Below, in pieces: positions 9,923 through 18,563 of a DNA stretch of 64,000 nt. Positions within the stretch are counted from its first letter, which is position 1. Every line of letters starts with the position of its first letter. The position numbers and the translations under genes were made by a program. The DNA is from Alphaproteobacteria bacterium (GTDB taxonomy: Bacteria > Pseudomonadota > Alphaproteobacteria > UBA8366 > Aestuariispiraceae), in contig SPJV01000076.1 of the NCBI GenBank assembly GCA_006844765.1, forward strand, positions 1 to 64,000. The letters run 5' to 3'. The notes under the pieces are model-generated. The model did not search any database. It was not told the DNA's origin and was given only the letters and a program-made list of their open reading frames with translations.

Positions 9923-10390
9923 ATGATCCAAAGGCAATTCCTGTTAAGGCAAACGACAGCGGTACTGGTTGTTTGTGCAACCTTCATAGCCAGTTCGATA
10001 GGGGTAATGGCAGAAGACGCAACGGTCATTGATGCCCCAACGGCGCTTGAGAAACTCTCTGCGGGTGAGGTTGTCATGATCGATATTCGTCGCCCAAAGG
10101 AATGGCGTGACACGGGTGTCGCGGTGGGGGCTAAACCGATCACGATGCACGATCCCAAAGGCCCTCAATCGTTTGTCACGAATATTTTGGCGGCAGTAGG
10201 GGGGGATCGCGCCACCCCAATCGCCCTCATCTGTGCGTCCGGTGTGCGCTCGACCTATATGCAGAAGTTTCTGAGGACGAGTGGCTTTACGACCGTCTTG
10301 AATGTGAAGGAAGGTATGTTGGGCCGGGGTCGTTCCAAAGGATGGATCGCTCGCGGTTTGCCGGTGGAGGCCTATACCGCCGATAACTGA
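9923..10390 (+). CDS. Exported rhodanese-like protein
   Basis: A 155-residue protein with a signal peptide (basic MIQRQFLLRQ, hydrophobic core to about residue 28, cleavage near VMA-ED) followed by one rhodanese domain. The conserved ID(I/V)R motif appears as MIDIRRPKEW, and the active-site loop CASGVRS carries the persulfide Cys at residue 104. Periplasmic single-domain rhodaneses are thought to handle sulfur transfer or redox sensing. The ATG at 9923 has AAGGGAAG seven bases upstream. The gene converges on ctaA with only five bases between stop codons. Confidence 0.87.
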   Translation: MIQRQFLLRQTTAVLVVCATFIASSIGVMAEDATVIDAPTALEKLSAGEVVMIDIRRPKEWRDTGVAVGAKPITMHDPKGPQSFVTNILAAVGGDRATPIALICASGVRSTYMQKFLRTSGFTTVLNVKEGMLGRGRSKGWIARGLPVEAYTADN

Positions 10391-10395
10391 TCTAT

Positions 10396-11466
10396 TCAGG
10401 TGTTGCGTCGCGCGGCTGCTTTGAGCTCCCGCATTACCCATAGCGATAGGGCGAAGACAGTGGCGGCTCCCACCTGATGCGCCACCGCAAGCGGCATCCA
10501 AACGAAGCTCATCAAGGTCGAGATCCCAAGCCCGATCTGGCAGAGTATGGCGACGGCGAATAGATCGACCGAAAGCCGCGCCCGCATCGGCAGAGATACC
10601 TTGCGGGTGGCGAGCCATAGAACAAGCCCACAGAGCGCGGTTCCATAGGCGAGCATCCGGTGGTCGAACTGTACGGTTGCTTCATTCTCAAAGATATTCA
10701 GCGCACCAAGTTCGGGGAGCCAAAAATCTTCCGGCAGGAAACTTCCTCCCATCAGCGGCCAATCATTGTAAAGCAGCCCGGCATTCAAGCCGGCAACGAG
10801 CGCCCCCGACAACACGGTTGTGAAAACAGCCACATGGGCAAGAACCCCAAGCAAACGGACATGTTTTGGTACGTTTTCTTCTCCGGGAGGGGCGGGTGCC
10901 AGGATCGCAATGGCAAGCCAGGTAAGATAGCCGAAGATCAGGAACGCCATGCCCAAATGAACGGCGAGGCGATAGGCGGAGACCTCAATCCTATCGATGA
11001 AACCACTCTTCACCATCCACCAGCCGATGACGCCCTGGAGTGCTCCCAATGCTAAAAGAATCCAGCAATGTGGTTTAAGTTGGCGTGGTAACTGTCCCCG
11101 AAACAGAAACCAGAAGAAGGGCAGCCCGTAGATGAGACCGATCAGGCGGCCCCAGACACGATGGATGTATTCCCAGAAGAAGATCGTCTTGAACTCAACC
11201 AAAGACATGCCTTCATTCATCATCTGGTATTGGGAGGTCCCGCGATAGATATCGAAGACTCGTTGCCACTCCGCTTCGCTGATGGGGGGGATCCAGCCGA
11301 TCAGGGGGCGCCATTCGACCATGGACAGGCCGGATTCCGTCAATCGGGTGATCGCGCCGATCACCATCATCGCCAAAACCATGAAGGCCGATGCAGCCAA
11401 CCAAAGGCCAACTGATCGAGGCGTTGCGGCAATCGCATCCTGCTGAGTATTGGGTGTGTCCGTCAT
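10396..11466 (-). CDS. ctaA: Heme A synthase CtaA/Cox15
   Basis: A 356-residue polytopic membrane protein that converts heme O to heme A for cytochrome aa3 oxidase. About eight membrane segments are visible. Conserved heme-ligand histidines appear in EYIHRVWGR, RLAVHLGMA, FDHRMLAYG and VAHQVGAA, matching the long alphaproteobacterial/mitochondrial type without the Bacillus Cys pair. The open frame extends upstream to 12102, but homology begins at the ATG at 11466 (MTDTPNTQQ), and the extension overlaps the metal transporter gene on the other strand. No other cytochrome oxidase assembly gene is nearby. Confidence 0.94.
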   Translation of the reverse strand: MTDTPNTQQDAIAATPRSVGLWLAASAFMVLAMMVIGAITRLTESGLSMVEWRPLIGWIPPISEAEWQRVFDIYRGTSQYQMMNEGMSLVEFKTIFFWEYIHRVWGRLIGLIYGLPFFWFLFRGQLPRQLKPHCWILLALGALQGVIGWWMVKSGFIDRIEVSAYRLAVHLGMAFLIFGYLTWLAIAILAPAPPGEENVPKHVRLLGVLAHVAVFTTVLSGALVAGLNAGLLYNDWPLMGGSFLPEDFWLPELGALNIFENEATVQFDHRMLAYGTALCGLVLWLATRKVSLPMRARLSVDLFAVAILCQIGLGISTLMSFVWMPLAVAHQVGAATVFALSLWVMRELKAAARRNT

Positions 11467-11601
11467 AAAAGCTGACCTAGGGCGTTTCCGGGCGCTTGGC
11501 GATGGGGCGGATGGTCGCGTTAACTCAAAATATGGGGTTTGCAAAGTCACCTGCGGCGGGTACGAAGCTGACTTCAACCCGGTGAGAGGAGTATCGACGC
11601 G

Positions 11602-12321
11602 GTGGAAGGTTTTTTGGCACTTGGGTTCCTGATCGGCATGCAGCATGCGCTTGAGGCGGATCATTTGGCGGCGATTGGTGCGATGGCAACCGATGGAAAA
11701 TCGGGACGTCGTGGCTTGGTTCTGCGCGGCGCCGTCTGGGGACTTGGCCATACGACCACCCTGTTTGCGATTTGCGCAGCTGCGGTTCTTCTGGGCGTTG
11801 CGCTCAGCCCGGGATTGGAAGCTGCGCTGGAATTCTGTGTCGGCGTGATGCTGGTCCTCCTTGGGGTTCATGTTTTCGTTCGGATGTGGCGCAAGAAAGT
11901 TCACTTCCATGTGCATGACCATGGGGAAGGTGCCCCGCATTTCCATGCGCATAGCCATGAAGGGGCGAAGCAATCGCATGATCAGGACCCGCATGCACAC
12001 CGCCACCCGGTGAAGTTTCCGCTGCGGGCTCTCGCCATTGGCCTGATCCATGGTGCCGCAGGGTCCGCAGGTCTTTTGGCGCTCGCGGTTGCGGCAACGC
12101 AAGATCCGCTGGTGGCGCTCAGCTATGTCGCGGTCTTCGGCTTTGGCTCAATCCTCGGCATGGCGGCGTTGAGCTTCGTTGCCTCCCTGCCCTTAGTTGC
12201 GATTGAGCAGAAGGCAAAGCGTCTTTATCAAGGGCTCAGTGTTGCCGCCGGAACCCTCGCGGTTGTTATTGGCATTGATATTATGGTGGAAACGGGAAGC
12301 CTGGCCGCGACTGTTTTCTGA
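11602..12321 (+). CDS. NicO/UreH-like nickel-cobalt transporter family protein
   Basis: A 239-residue membrane protein starting with GTG at 11602 (VEGFLALGFLIG). The first helix holds HALEADH, the Hx4DH signature of NiCoT/UreH-type Ni2+/Co2+ permeases, and a second helix holds VWGLGHTTTLF, equivalent to the family's GHS motif. Between the two halves lies a cytoplasmic or periplasmic loop of about 45 residues with roughly a dozen histidines (HFHVHDHGEG through HAHRHP), probably metal-binding. Six or so transmembrane segments are expected. No urease, hydrogenase or cobalamin gene is visible in the window, so the metal delivered is unknown. Confidence 0.85.
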   Translation: MEGFLALGFLIGMQHALEADHLAAIGAMATDGKSGRRGLVLRGAVWGLGHTTTLFAICAAAVLLGVALSPGLEAALEFCVGVMLVLLGVHVFVRMWRKKVHFHVHDHGEGAPHFHAHSHEGAKQSHDQDPHAHRHPVKFPLRALAIGLIHGAAGSAGLLALAVAATQDPLVALSYVAVFGFGSILGMAALSFVASLPLVAIEQKAKRLYQGLSVAAGTLAVVIGIDIMVETGSLAATVF

Positions 12322-12350
12322 TCGCGGGCGGTTTCACCCCAGCATAATCA

Positions 12351-13742
12351 TCACGCCAACAAGGCGGCGTCGAAGGTCTCCAGCGTCGCTGCCTGATCCA
12401 GGCCATCAATCGCTGATCTGATGCCTTCGGCCCGGGCTGCAGCGCGTTGCGCGTCGATGTCGTGGCGCTGGCAGTTTTCCCAGAACTTCTCGCCCAGCTC
12501 AGCGTCACTGAGCAGCTTTCCGGGCGCACCGGTTGGGGTGCCGCAGGTGGCGGACGCAGACTTTCCGCTTGATAGTCGAACATCGACAGTATCCGGGTCG
12601 TCATCGTCAAAATTCAGTTCCGGGCGTTTTACAATCCGCGGGGAGACCTCAATGCGCCCGGCCAGATCCATGATATCTTTGCGCTCCAAGGCTTCCGGCA
12701 CGAAATCGGCGGTGCGGCAGCCGCCCGTGGCCAGGGCCACTGCTGCGCAATAGGGAATGGAGAACAAGGCCTCAGTCGGGTCTTTCGGGACACCGAATGG
12801 CAGAATGGCCAGGTGAAAATCGGGGACGGAGACAGTTACAGTATCGACTTGTTCGGCGCTTTCGATGCCAAGCGCGTTGTGGACGTCCAGGGCCGCATCG
12901 ATGGCGCGATGGGTGTAACCGCAGGATGGGTAAAGCTTCGCCCCGAGGCCGTATTCGCTGGATGCCCAGGGATTGCCGAGCTTGGCGAGTGCCGGTCCGA
13001 AGTCGATATCCTTTCCGGGCACCAACAGCGTGGCAAAGCTGACCTTGCCATCCAATGCGCCCAGATATCCTGTTGCTCCGGCGCGGGCCAGGCTGGTCGT
13101 GACGATGCCGCTCTTAGCGGACAGGCCGGCATGCAAGGGCTTACCCATGGTGCCGAACTGGCTGTTATAGCCGGCATTCATTGACGGTGTGAGTGCCATG
13201 GCCATGGCGGTTTGCTGCGCATCGAGCCCGATCAGGCGTGCAACAGCGGCTGCGGCACCGAGTGATCCGATGGTGCTGGTCGTGTGCCAACCGAGGTTAT
13301 AATGCTCCATATTCACGGTCTCGCCGACCCTGTGAATGATCTCTAGCCCAACGAGATAGGCATCCAACAGCGTCTCACCGGCGACGGGTTCCTTCGGCAA
13401 GGTCGTCGCTGCAGCGAGCAGGGCCGGGACCAGCACGGCGCTCGGGTGGTCATTGGCGATGTAGGTATAGTCATCAAGGTCGTAGGCATGGGCAGACGCC
13501 CCATTGGCCAATGCTGCCCAGGGCACCGGCAATCGGGTGTTCGTGCCATAGACCGGCGCGTTGCCGTTGCCCCACCCCTTGGCTGCTTCAATCACGGTTT
13601 GGGTGACGGGAGCACCAGCGCCCAACAACATGCAGCCAATGGTATCCAGAAAGGCCCGTTTGGCGACTGTCCGATCGGCTTCCGTCAAGGATGACCCAGA
13701 GGCCTCGACAGCGAATTGGGCAAAGGTTTCTATGGCGGTCAT
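12351..13742 (-). CDS. MmgE/PrpD family protein
   Basis: A 463-residue protein of the MmgE/PrpD family, whose characterised members include 2-methylcitrate dehydratase and cis-aconitate decarboxylase. Family marks seen are the N-terminal AKRAFLDTIGCMLLGA, NGASAHAYDLDDY, GWHTTSTIGSLGAAAA, KPLHAGLSAKSG and YPSCGYTHRAIDA. The absence of other methylcitrate-cycle genes, and its position last in a same-strand cluster with a flavoprotein demethylase and an MttB homologue, suggest an accessory role in catabolism of an N-methylated compound rather than propionate. The ATG at 13742 has GAGGAG nine bases upstream. The reaction is not predictable. Confidence 0.88.
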   Translation of the reverse strand: MTAIETFAQFAVEASGSSLTEADRTVAKRAFLDTIGCMLLGAGAPVTQTVIEAAKGWGNGNAPVYGTNTRLPVPWAALANGASAHAYDLDDYTYIANDHPSAVLVPALLAAATTLPKEPVAGETLLDAYLVGLEIIHRVGETVNMEHYNLGWHTTSTIGSLGAAAAVARLIGLDAQQTAMAMALTPSMNAGYNSQFGTMGKPLHAGLSAKSGIVTTSLARAGATGYLGALDGKVSFATLLVPGKDIDFGPALAKLGNPWASSEYGLGAKLYPSCGYTHRAIDAALDVHNALGIESAEQVDTVTVSVPDFHLAILPFGVPKDPTEALFSIPYCAAVALATGGCRTADFVPEALERKDIMDLAGRIEVSPRIVKRPELNFDDDDPDTVDVRLSSGKSASATCGTPTGAPGKLLSDAELGEKFWENCQRHDIDAQRAAARAEGIRSAIDGLDQAATLETFDAALLA

Positions 13743-13800
13743 CTCTTGGCTCTCCTCGAGATCAGTTCAGAATCCGAAGGTCGCTCCCCCGGTTGGTATC

Positions 13801-15840
13801 TTACAATATGCGGCATAGCCGGTTCGCATCCAACAAGGCTGCATGGATGTCCCGTTGTGCTTGAACATCACCAATGCGGAACAGTGTATAGGAACCCTCG
13901 GGATTCGCATCATCCGGCTGTGGCATCAGATCGGCCAGTGCATCGGGGTCGGTCTCCCCAAGATTTCGGGACCCATCAACCAGACTGTGGAAGGCATCAT
14001 CCACTGGAACTGTGCAGGTCTCGATCACGACTTGATCGGCGCGGTGCTCGGACTCAGTCCGGGAGAAATCATTCCATAACGTGGCAACAAGAGCGTTTCC
14101 ATCTTGTTTGATGCGCTTCAAGCGATGATCGACCGTGGTTTTGGCGCCGGCGCTATAGAGGTTCTTCAGATAGACCGGGATATTCTGGCCGCCGATATTG
14201 CGGCCGACCTCCCGGTCCGGCGTGACGAGGTGAACTTTGACACCCTGACCCGCGAGCCAGTCCGCTGTCGCCAAGGCACCATGACTGCCGGTTTCGTCAT
14301 AGACCAAAACATTTTCCGCTGGTTGGATCGCGCCGGACAACAGGTCCCAGCTGGAAACACCCAATTCACCACCGCCTTGATCCAGGGTCGTATCCGGTAT
14401 GCCGCCAGTTGCGATTAGCACGATGTCGGGTGTGTCGGACAAGACTTCCGGACCATCGATATAGCTGTTGAGGTGGATTTGAACGCCCAGCCTTTCGACT
14501 TCCGCAGCGAGCCATTCTGAGATGCCGATCATGTCTTTGCGCCAACCTGCCCGCGCGGCCAGCAAAACCTGCCCGCCAAGCGCCGGACCCGCTTCGTGAA
14601 GGTTTACCTCATGCCCGCGAAGTGCTGCCACTCTCGCGGCTTCCATACCGGATGGCCCGCCGCCGATAATGACGATCTTTTTGTGGTGTTCGGCTTTCGG
14701 AATGTCATGGGGCAGGGCGCTTTCCCGGCCCGTCGAGACATTATGGACACAGAGCGTATCCCGCCCGCTATAGACCCGATCAATACAGTATCCCGCACCG
14801 ACGCAAGGGCGGATTCTGTCCTCCTGCCCGGCTTTGAGTTTGTTGACGAGGTGCGGATCCGCCATATGCGGGCGCGTCAGACCAGCCATATCCACCTTGC
14901 CGGCGCCAATCGCCCAATCTGCCGTCGCCGGGTCCGAAAGCCGCGCCGCCTGGAACGTTGGCAGGCCCGATGCGTCGCGTACCTTCGCAGCCAACTCGAT
15001 ATAGGGCGCCGCCTTGAACGCCATGCCGGGGAAGGTTTCCGCCAACCCGTGGAGAGAGCCCCCATAGGCCCCGTTCACATTCAGGAAATCTGCAGCCGCT
15101 TGCGCGCCGAGTTGCCGGGCGAGGTCGATCCCTTCTGCGACCGACATGCCGTCTTCATTGCTTTCATCAGCGGCATAGCGGACACCGATGATGAAGTCCT
15201 CCCCCACAGCCTCTCTTGCGGTCTCGACCACCTCGAACAGGAAGCGGGCGCGGTTCTCAAGAGAGCCGCCATAATCATCCGTGCGGATGTTCGACAGAGG
15301 CGACAGGAACTGGCCCAGCAAATGCGTTGTTGCCAATATCTCGCAGCCATCCAACCCGCCTTCCTTGCAACGTCGCGCAGCCTCGGCGAAGCGCTTGATC
15401 ACGCGCGCGATGTCACGGCTCGACATCTCGCGGGGGACGGAGTGATGGGCGGGGTCGCGGCGCACGCTCGGCCCCAATGTCGGGAGCCAGTCGCCCGAAG
15501 CCCAACCGGTGCGGCGGCCCATATGGGTGATCTGGCACATGATGCCCGCTCCATGCCGGTGAACGCGATCCGCAAACTGCCTGAACGCCGGAATGATGCG
15601 GTCATCACCGACATAGATCTGTCCATAGATCGAACCTGAATCCCGGCTGATATTGGATGACCCGCCAAACATGGTGAGCCCTATGCCACCCTTCGCTTTT
15701 TCCTCGTGATAGGCCTGATAGCGCTCCCCCGGCAGACCGGCTTCTGCATAACCCGGCGCGTGCGCGCTCGACAGAACTCTGTTCTGGAAAGTCCGGTTCC
15801 GGATGGTGATGGGGGACAGAAGGTTCTTATAGGCGCTCAT
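13801..15840 (-). CDS. NADH:flavin oxidoreductase, StcD/TMADH-like N-demethylase
   Basis: A 679-residue two-part flavoenzyme. Residues 1-380 form an Old Yellow Enzyme-like FMN barrel (HLLGQFLSPLSNIRTDDYGG, then SLENRARF). The C-terminal half is a dinucleotide-binding domain (IIGGGPSGMEAARVA). This is the architecture of trimethylamine dehydrogenase, 2,4-dienoyl-CoA reductase and N-methylproline demethylase StcD. The RPCVGAGYC segment and nearby sequence look closest to the StcD group from memory. There is no Cys at the TMADH covalent-FMN position (RVLSSAHAPGY). The Fe-S motif has Cys346, Cys352 and Cys364, with Ala349 where TMADH has its second cysteine. Between the MttB and MmgE genes, its likely job is oxidative demethylation, releasing formaldehyde (inference). 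Confidence 0.88.
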   Translation of the reverse strand: MSAYKNLLSPITIRNRTFQNRVLSSAHAPGYAEAGLPGERYQAYHEEKAKGGIGLTMFGGSSNISRDSGSIYGQIYVGDDRIIPAFRQFADRVHRHGAGIMCQITHMGRRTGWASGDWLPTLGPSVRRDPAHHSVPREMSSRDIARVIKRFAEAARRCKEGGLDGCEILATTHLLGQFLSPLSNIRTDDYGGSLENRARFLFEVVETAREAVGEDFIIGVRYAADESNEDGMSVAEGIDLARQLGAQAAADFLNVNGAYGGSLHGLAETFPGMAFKAAPYIELAAKVRDASGLPTFQAARLSDPATADWAIGAGKVDMAGLTRPHMADPHLVNKLKAGQEDRIRPCVGAGYCIDRVYSGRDTLCVHNVSTGRESALPHDIPKAEHHKKIVIIGGGPSGMEAARVAALRGHEVNLHEAGPALGGQVLLAARAGWRKDMIGISEWLAAEVERLGVQIHLNSYIDGPEVLSDTPDIVLIATGGIPDTTLDQGGGELGVSSWDLLSGAIQPAENVLVYDETGSHGALATADWLAGQGVKVHLVTPDREVGRNIGGQNIPVYLKNLYSAGAKTTVDHRLKRIKQDGNALVATLWNDFSRTESEHRADQVVIETCTVPVDDAFHSLVDGSRNLGETDPDALADLMPQPDDANPEGSYTLFRIGDVQAQRDIHAALLDANRLCRIL

Positions 15841-15894
15841 GTGACGTCCTTGGCGCGGGTGGCGGCGGTTCCGGGGTCGATCAGTGCGTGTCCC

Positions 15895-17442
15895 TTAGAT
15901 TTCAGCATCGCCCAGTTCCTCTGTCCGCCGCCCTATATAGTCATCGATGGCCTCTGCGATGCCCGGATCGATTGGTGGTGCTTCGTAGGCGTTCAGCATT
16001 GCCTTCCATCGGGTGTTGGCGCGCTGTGCCGTGTCGGGAGAGCCCGCCTGTTCCCAGAATTCATAGGGACGCCAGTCGCTGAGTTTCGTTTCCCGGAACG
16101 CGGTTCTATAGCGTGACATGGTGTGCCCGGAGCCCAGGAAATGCCCACCCGGTCCGACCTCCCGTATCGCATCGAAAGCTTCCTCGGCATCGGACAGGTC
16201 AATTCGGCCTTTCAGGCAGCCGACCATGCCAATCATCTCTGAATCCAGGATTGTCTTTTCGAAACTGGTAGTAAGCCCGGCCTCCATCCAGCCATGGGCG
16301 TGATAAACCATATGCGCGCCGCACAGGATCGCCGCCCATAGGGACATCATGGTCTCATAGGCGGCTTGTCCATCCGTAGCATTGGACGTTGATCCCAGCA
16401 TAAGGCGTTGCGGCAGACCATAGCGCCGGGCCATCTGGCCATTGGACAGGGTGCCGGTCACGGTCTCGGGTGTCCCCATTGCCGGTGCGCCGGTGCGCAT
16501 ATCGGTTGGGGTCGTAAGAACGCCATAGATGCAGGGCGCGCCGGCCTTCACCATCTGCAGGAAGGCAATGACGCCAATGGCTTCCGCATTGCACTGAATC
16601 AGGCTGCCGGAAAGCGTGATTGGCGCCATGGCGCCGGCGAATGCCACTGGGGTTACGACACAAGCCTGGCCGTTTCGCGCAAGCAGTATTGCGCCTTCGA
16701 TCAATGGCTCATCAACGACCAAGGGGGAGTTAACCGCGATCGCGGAATGCAGCCTGGGAGCCTCGGCTAGCTTATCCCGGTCGATCCCATGGGCGATGGC
16801 GGTCATGGTTAGGCTGTCTTCAACCCGTGTCCGGCCGATGGCGTAGATGCGGGTGACCTTGTCTGACAATGTTTGCCAACTGCGCATGCTGGTCAGGTGG
16901 CGGGTGTTTACCGGTGTATCGATTGGCTCCACCGGGTGACCGGAATGGAAGGCGCAACTGCCGAGCATCTGGTTCAGCTTCACCAGGGCTTCGAAGTCTA
17001 CCTGGGTCCCTGGACGGCGCCCTTTATCCAGATCAACGACATTGGGGGCGGAGGAGGCTGATCCGAAATGGATCGTCCTGTCCCCAATAACCAAGTCATT
17101 CGCCGGGTTGCGGGCCTTCATGGTGAACTGAGTGGGGGCAAGCGACAGAAAATGCTCCACCACCTCCGGCGGGAAGGTCGTGATGCCGGTTTCCCGGTCA
17201 ACCCGGCAGCCATTGGCCTCCAGGATCGGCCAGGTTGCTTCCGACATGAATTTCAGCCCGATCTCACTCAAGAGCTTGAGTGACAGGGCGTGAACGCGAT
17301 CCTCATCTTCCGGGGTCAGCACATCCACGGGAGAATACGGTCGGGTGATCGCGTGGAAAGGCTCCGCCAGTGCGCCGGATTCAGATTCCTCTCGGCGGGT
17401 GCTTCGGGCGCTTCGGGTATTTCTACTGCGGCGGCTGGACAT
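15895..17442 (-). CDS. Trimethylamine methyltransferase (MttB) family protein, non-pyrrolysine
   Basis: A 515-residue MttB-superfamily methyltransferase. Members move a methyl group from a quaternary or tertiary amine to a corrinoid protein. Family stretches are LSLKLLSEIGLKF, HFGSASSAPNVVDLD, MAPITLSGSLIQCNAE, the glycine-rich GPGGHFLGSGHTMSRYR and the C-terminal KAMLNAYEAPPIDPGI. The frame has no internal amber codon, so it lacks pyrrolysine, like the glycine-betaine methyltransferase MtgB subgroup. The first 25 residues are unusually rich in Arg and Ser. No corrinoid protein or MtgA-like partner is visible nearby. It is the first gene of the cluster, divergent from the LysR regulator. The substrate is unknown. 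Confidence 0.87.
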   Translation of the reverse strand: MSSRRSRNTRSARSTRREESESGALAEPFHAITRPYSPVDVLTPEDEDRVHALSLKLLSEIGLKFMSEATWPILEANGCRVDRETGITTFPPEVVEHFLSLAPTQFTMKARNPANDLVIGDRTIHFGSASSAPNVVDLDKGRRPGTQVDFEALVKLNQMLGSCAFHSGHPVEPIDTPVNTRHLTSMRSWQTLSDKVTRIYAIGRTRVEDSLTMTAIAHGIDRDKLAEAPRLHSAIAVNSPLVVDEPLIEGAILLARNGQACVVTPVAFAGAMAPITLSGSLIQCNAEAIGVIAFLQMVKAGAPCIYGVLTTPTDMRTGAPAMGTPETVTGTLSNGQMARRYGLPQRLMLGSTSNATDGQAAYETMMSLWAAILCGAHMVYHAHGWMEAGLTTSFEKTILDSEMIGMVGCLKGRIDLSDAEEAFDAIREVGPGGHFLGSGHTMSRYRTAFRETKLSDWRPYEFWEQAGSPDTAQRANTRWKAMLNAYEAPPIDPGIAEAIDDYIGRRTEELGDAEI

Positions 17443-17545
17443 GGAGGAAGGCTTCCGACTGACAAAGAGGTGATGACCTTAGCGCTTCTCAATTTCCAGG
17501 GCACCTGTTAGAACATAATTTCAGAAATAAAAAAAATGGTATGTC

Positions 17546-18466
17546 GTGAAGTTTGCGGACCTGAAGATTTTTGTTGATGTCGTGGAAGCAGGGGGGATGA
17601 CCCAGGCAGCGGCGCAACGGGGCGTTTCGCAACCGGGTATCAGCCGGACCATTCGGGATTTGGAAACGCGGCTGAAGGCCAGATTGTTGCGGCGAACCGG
17701 GCGTGGCGTTGATCTGACGCCGGCGGGGACCGAGTTCCTGGCCTTCGCGCGGGAGAGCCTGGCAGCGCTGGATAAGGTCGAACGCCGAATGAAGGAAATG
17801 GCGGGTGCGCTCCCTGACCGGTTGTCCATTGCGGTGCCGGTCCGGGTTGGTGGCCTGGTTTTCGGGGCGCTGTACCGGAGATTCCATGCGGATATGCCGG
17901 AAGTCTCCGTCTCTCTGGTTGAGGCGCTGACAGAGGATATCGCAGACGGACTGTTGAGCGGTCGATTTGATTTCGCCGTTAGCTATATTCCGACAGGGCA
18001 GGGGGGAGAGGCCCCTACATTTCAGGAAAAGCTCTACCTGATCGGCCCGGAAGCGCTGGTTGGTGCTGTCTCTGATCCGATATCTGTGCAACAAGCCTCG
18101 ATGATGCCGATCTTGCTGAATGATCCATCATTGCGTTTTGGCCGGTTGGTCGATGCGGCTTTTCAGTCCGCTGGGGTGAAGCTTCACGTGACGCGCGTGA
18201 TTGAGCGGGCAGAAGGGTTGTTGGCCTTCGCATCGGAGGGTGAGGGGGTGACGATCCTGCCCTATAGTAACTTCCATCAGGAACTGGCGCGGGGAGAGAT
18301 CGCCGCACGGCTTCTGGTCGATCCCCAGATAGAGCGGGGAATTTATCTGCATGCTGCTCGCCACCTGGATCCCCGGGCCGCCTCTGCCGGTTTGCGTGCG
18401 ATCCGCCGGGCGCTTGAGCCGGTGGCCGAACAGGCGAGGTGGTCGCGGCACGGCGAATCTGACTAG
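17546..18466 (+). CDS. LysR family transcriptional regulator
   Basis: A 306-residue LysR-type regulator. The winged helix-turn-helix is at residues 1-60 (KFADLKIFVDVVEAGGMTQ, then SQPGISRTIRDLETRL), followed by the substrate-binding domain (LSIAVPVRVGGLVFGALYRRF onwards). The GTG start at 17546 places the DNA-binding helix at the normal distance from the N-terminus. It is divergent from the MttB-flavoprotein-MmgE cluster across 103 bases, the classic LysR arrangement, so it probably controls that cluster in response to its substrate. This is inferred from position. Confidence 0.92.
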   Translation: MKFADLKIFVDVVEAGGMTQAAAQRGVSQPGISRTIRDLETRLKARLLRRTGRGVDLTPAGTEFLAFARESLAALDKVERRMKEMAGALPDRLSIAVPVRVGGLVFGALYRRFHADMPEVSVSLVEALTEDIADGLLSGRFDFAVSYIPTGQGGEAPTFQEKLYLIGPEALVGAVSDPISVQQASMMPILLNDPSLRFGRLVDAAFQSAGVKLHVTRVIERAEGLLAFASEGEGVTILPYSNFHQELARGEIAARLLVDPQIERGIYLHAARHLDPRAASAGLRAIRRALEPVAEQARWSRHGESD

Positions 18467-18509
18467 CGTCCCTCCGCTGTGGTTTGTGTGGGGACGTATC
18501 AAGCGGGCG

Positions 18510-18552
18510 ACACGGTGAATTCTGTGCCGTGTGGGTTGTTTTGTTTTCTTTT
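18510..18552 (+). terminator. Probable rho-independent terminator after the LysR gene
   Basis: An inverted repeat ACACGG (18510-18515) and CCGTGT (18527-18532), with an 11-base loop, is followed by a T-rich tract to 18552. It begins 44 bases after the LysR stop. It also covers the most upstream possible start (GTG 18531) of the next gene, which favours the later TTG start there. Confidence 0.55.
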
Positions 18553-18563
18553 GGGGATGTGTT

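Noticed and set aside
11467..12102. N-terminal extension of the ctaA frame up to 12102
   Set aside because: It lies antisense to the metal transporter gene, has no homology to heme A synthase, and the ATG at 11466 gives the normal family length.
15895..17442. Pyrrolysine-containing MttB
   Set aside because: The frame has no internal TAG, and no pyl genes are visible, so it is a non-pyrrolysine homologue.
17443..17545. Specific LysR T-N11-A operator in the divergent gap
   Set aside because: Only short, imperfect symmetries such as TTTCAGAAA are present; none is convincing without comparison to relatives.
18531..18563. GTG at 18531 as start of the alpha/beta hydrolase
   Set aside because: It overlaps the terminator-like hairpin and adds an odd hydrophobic peptide; the TTG at 18564 has a better ribosome site.
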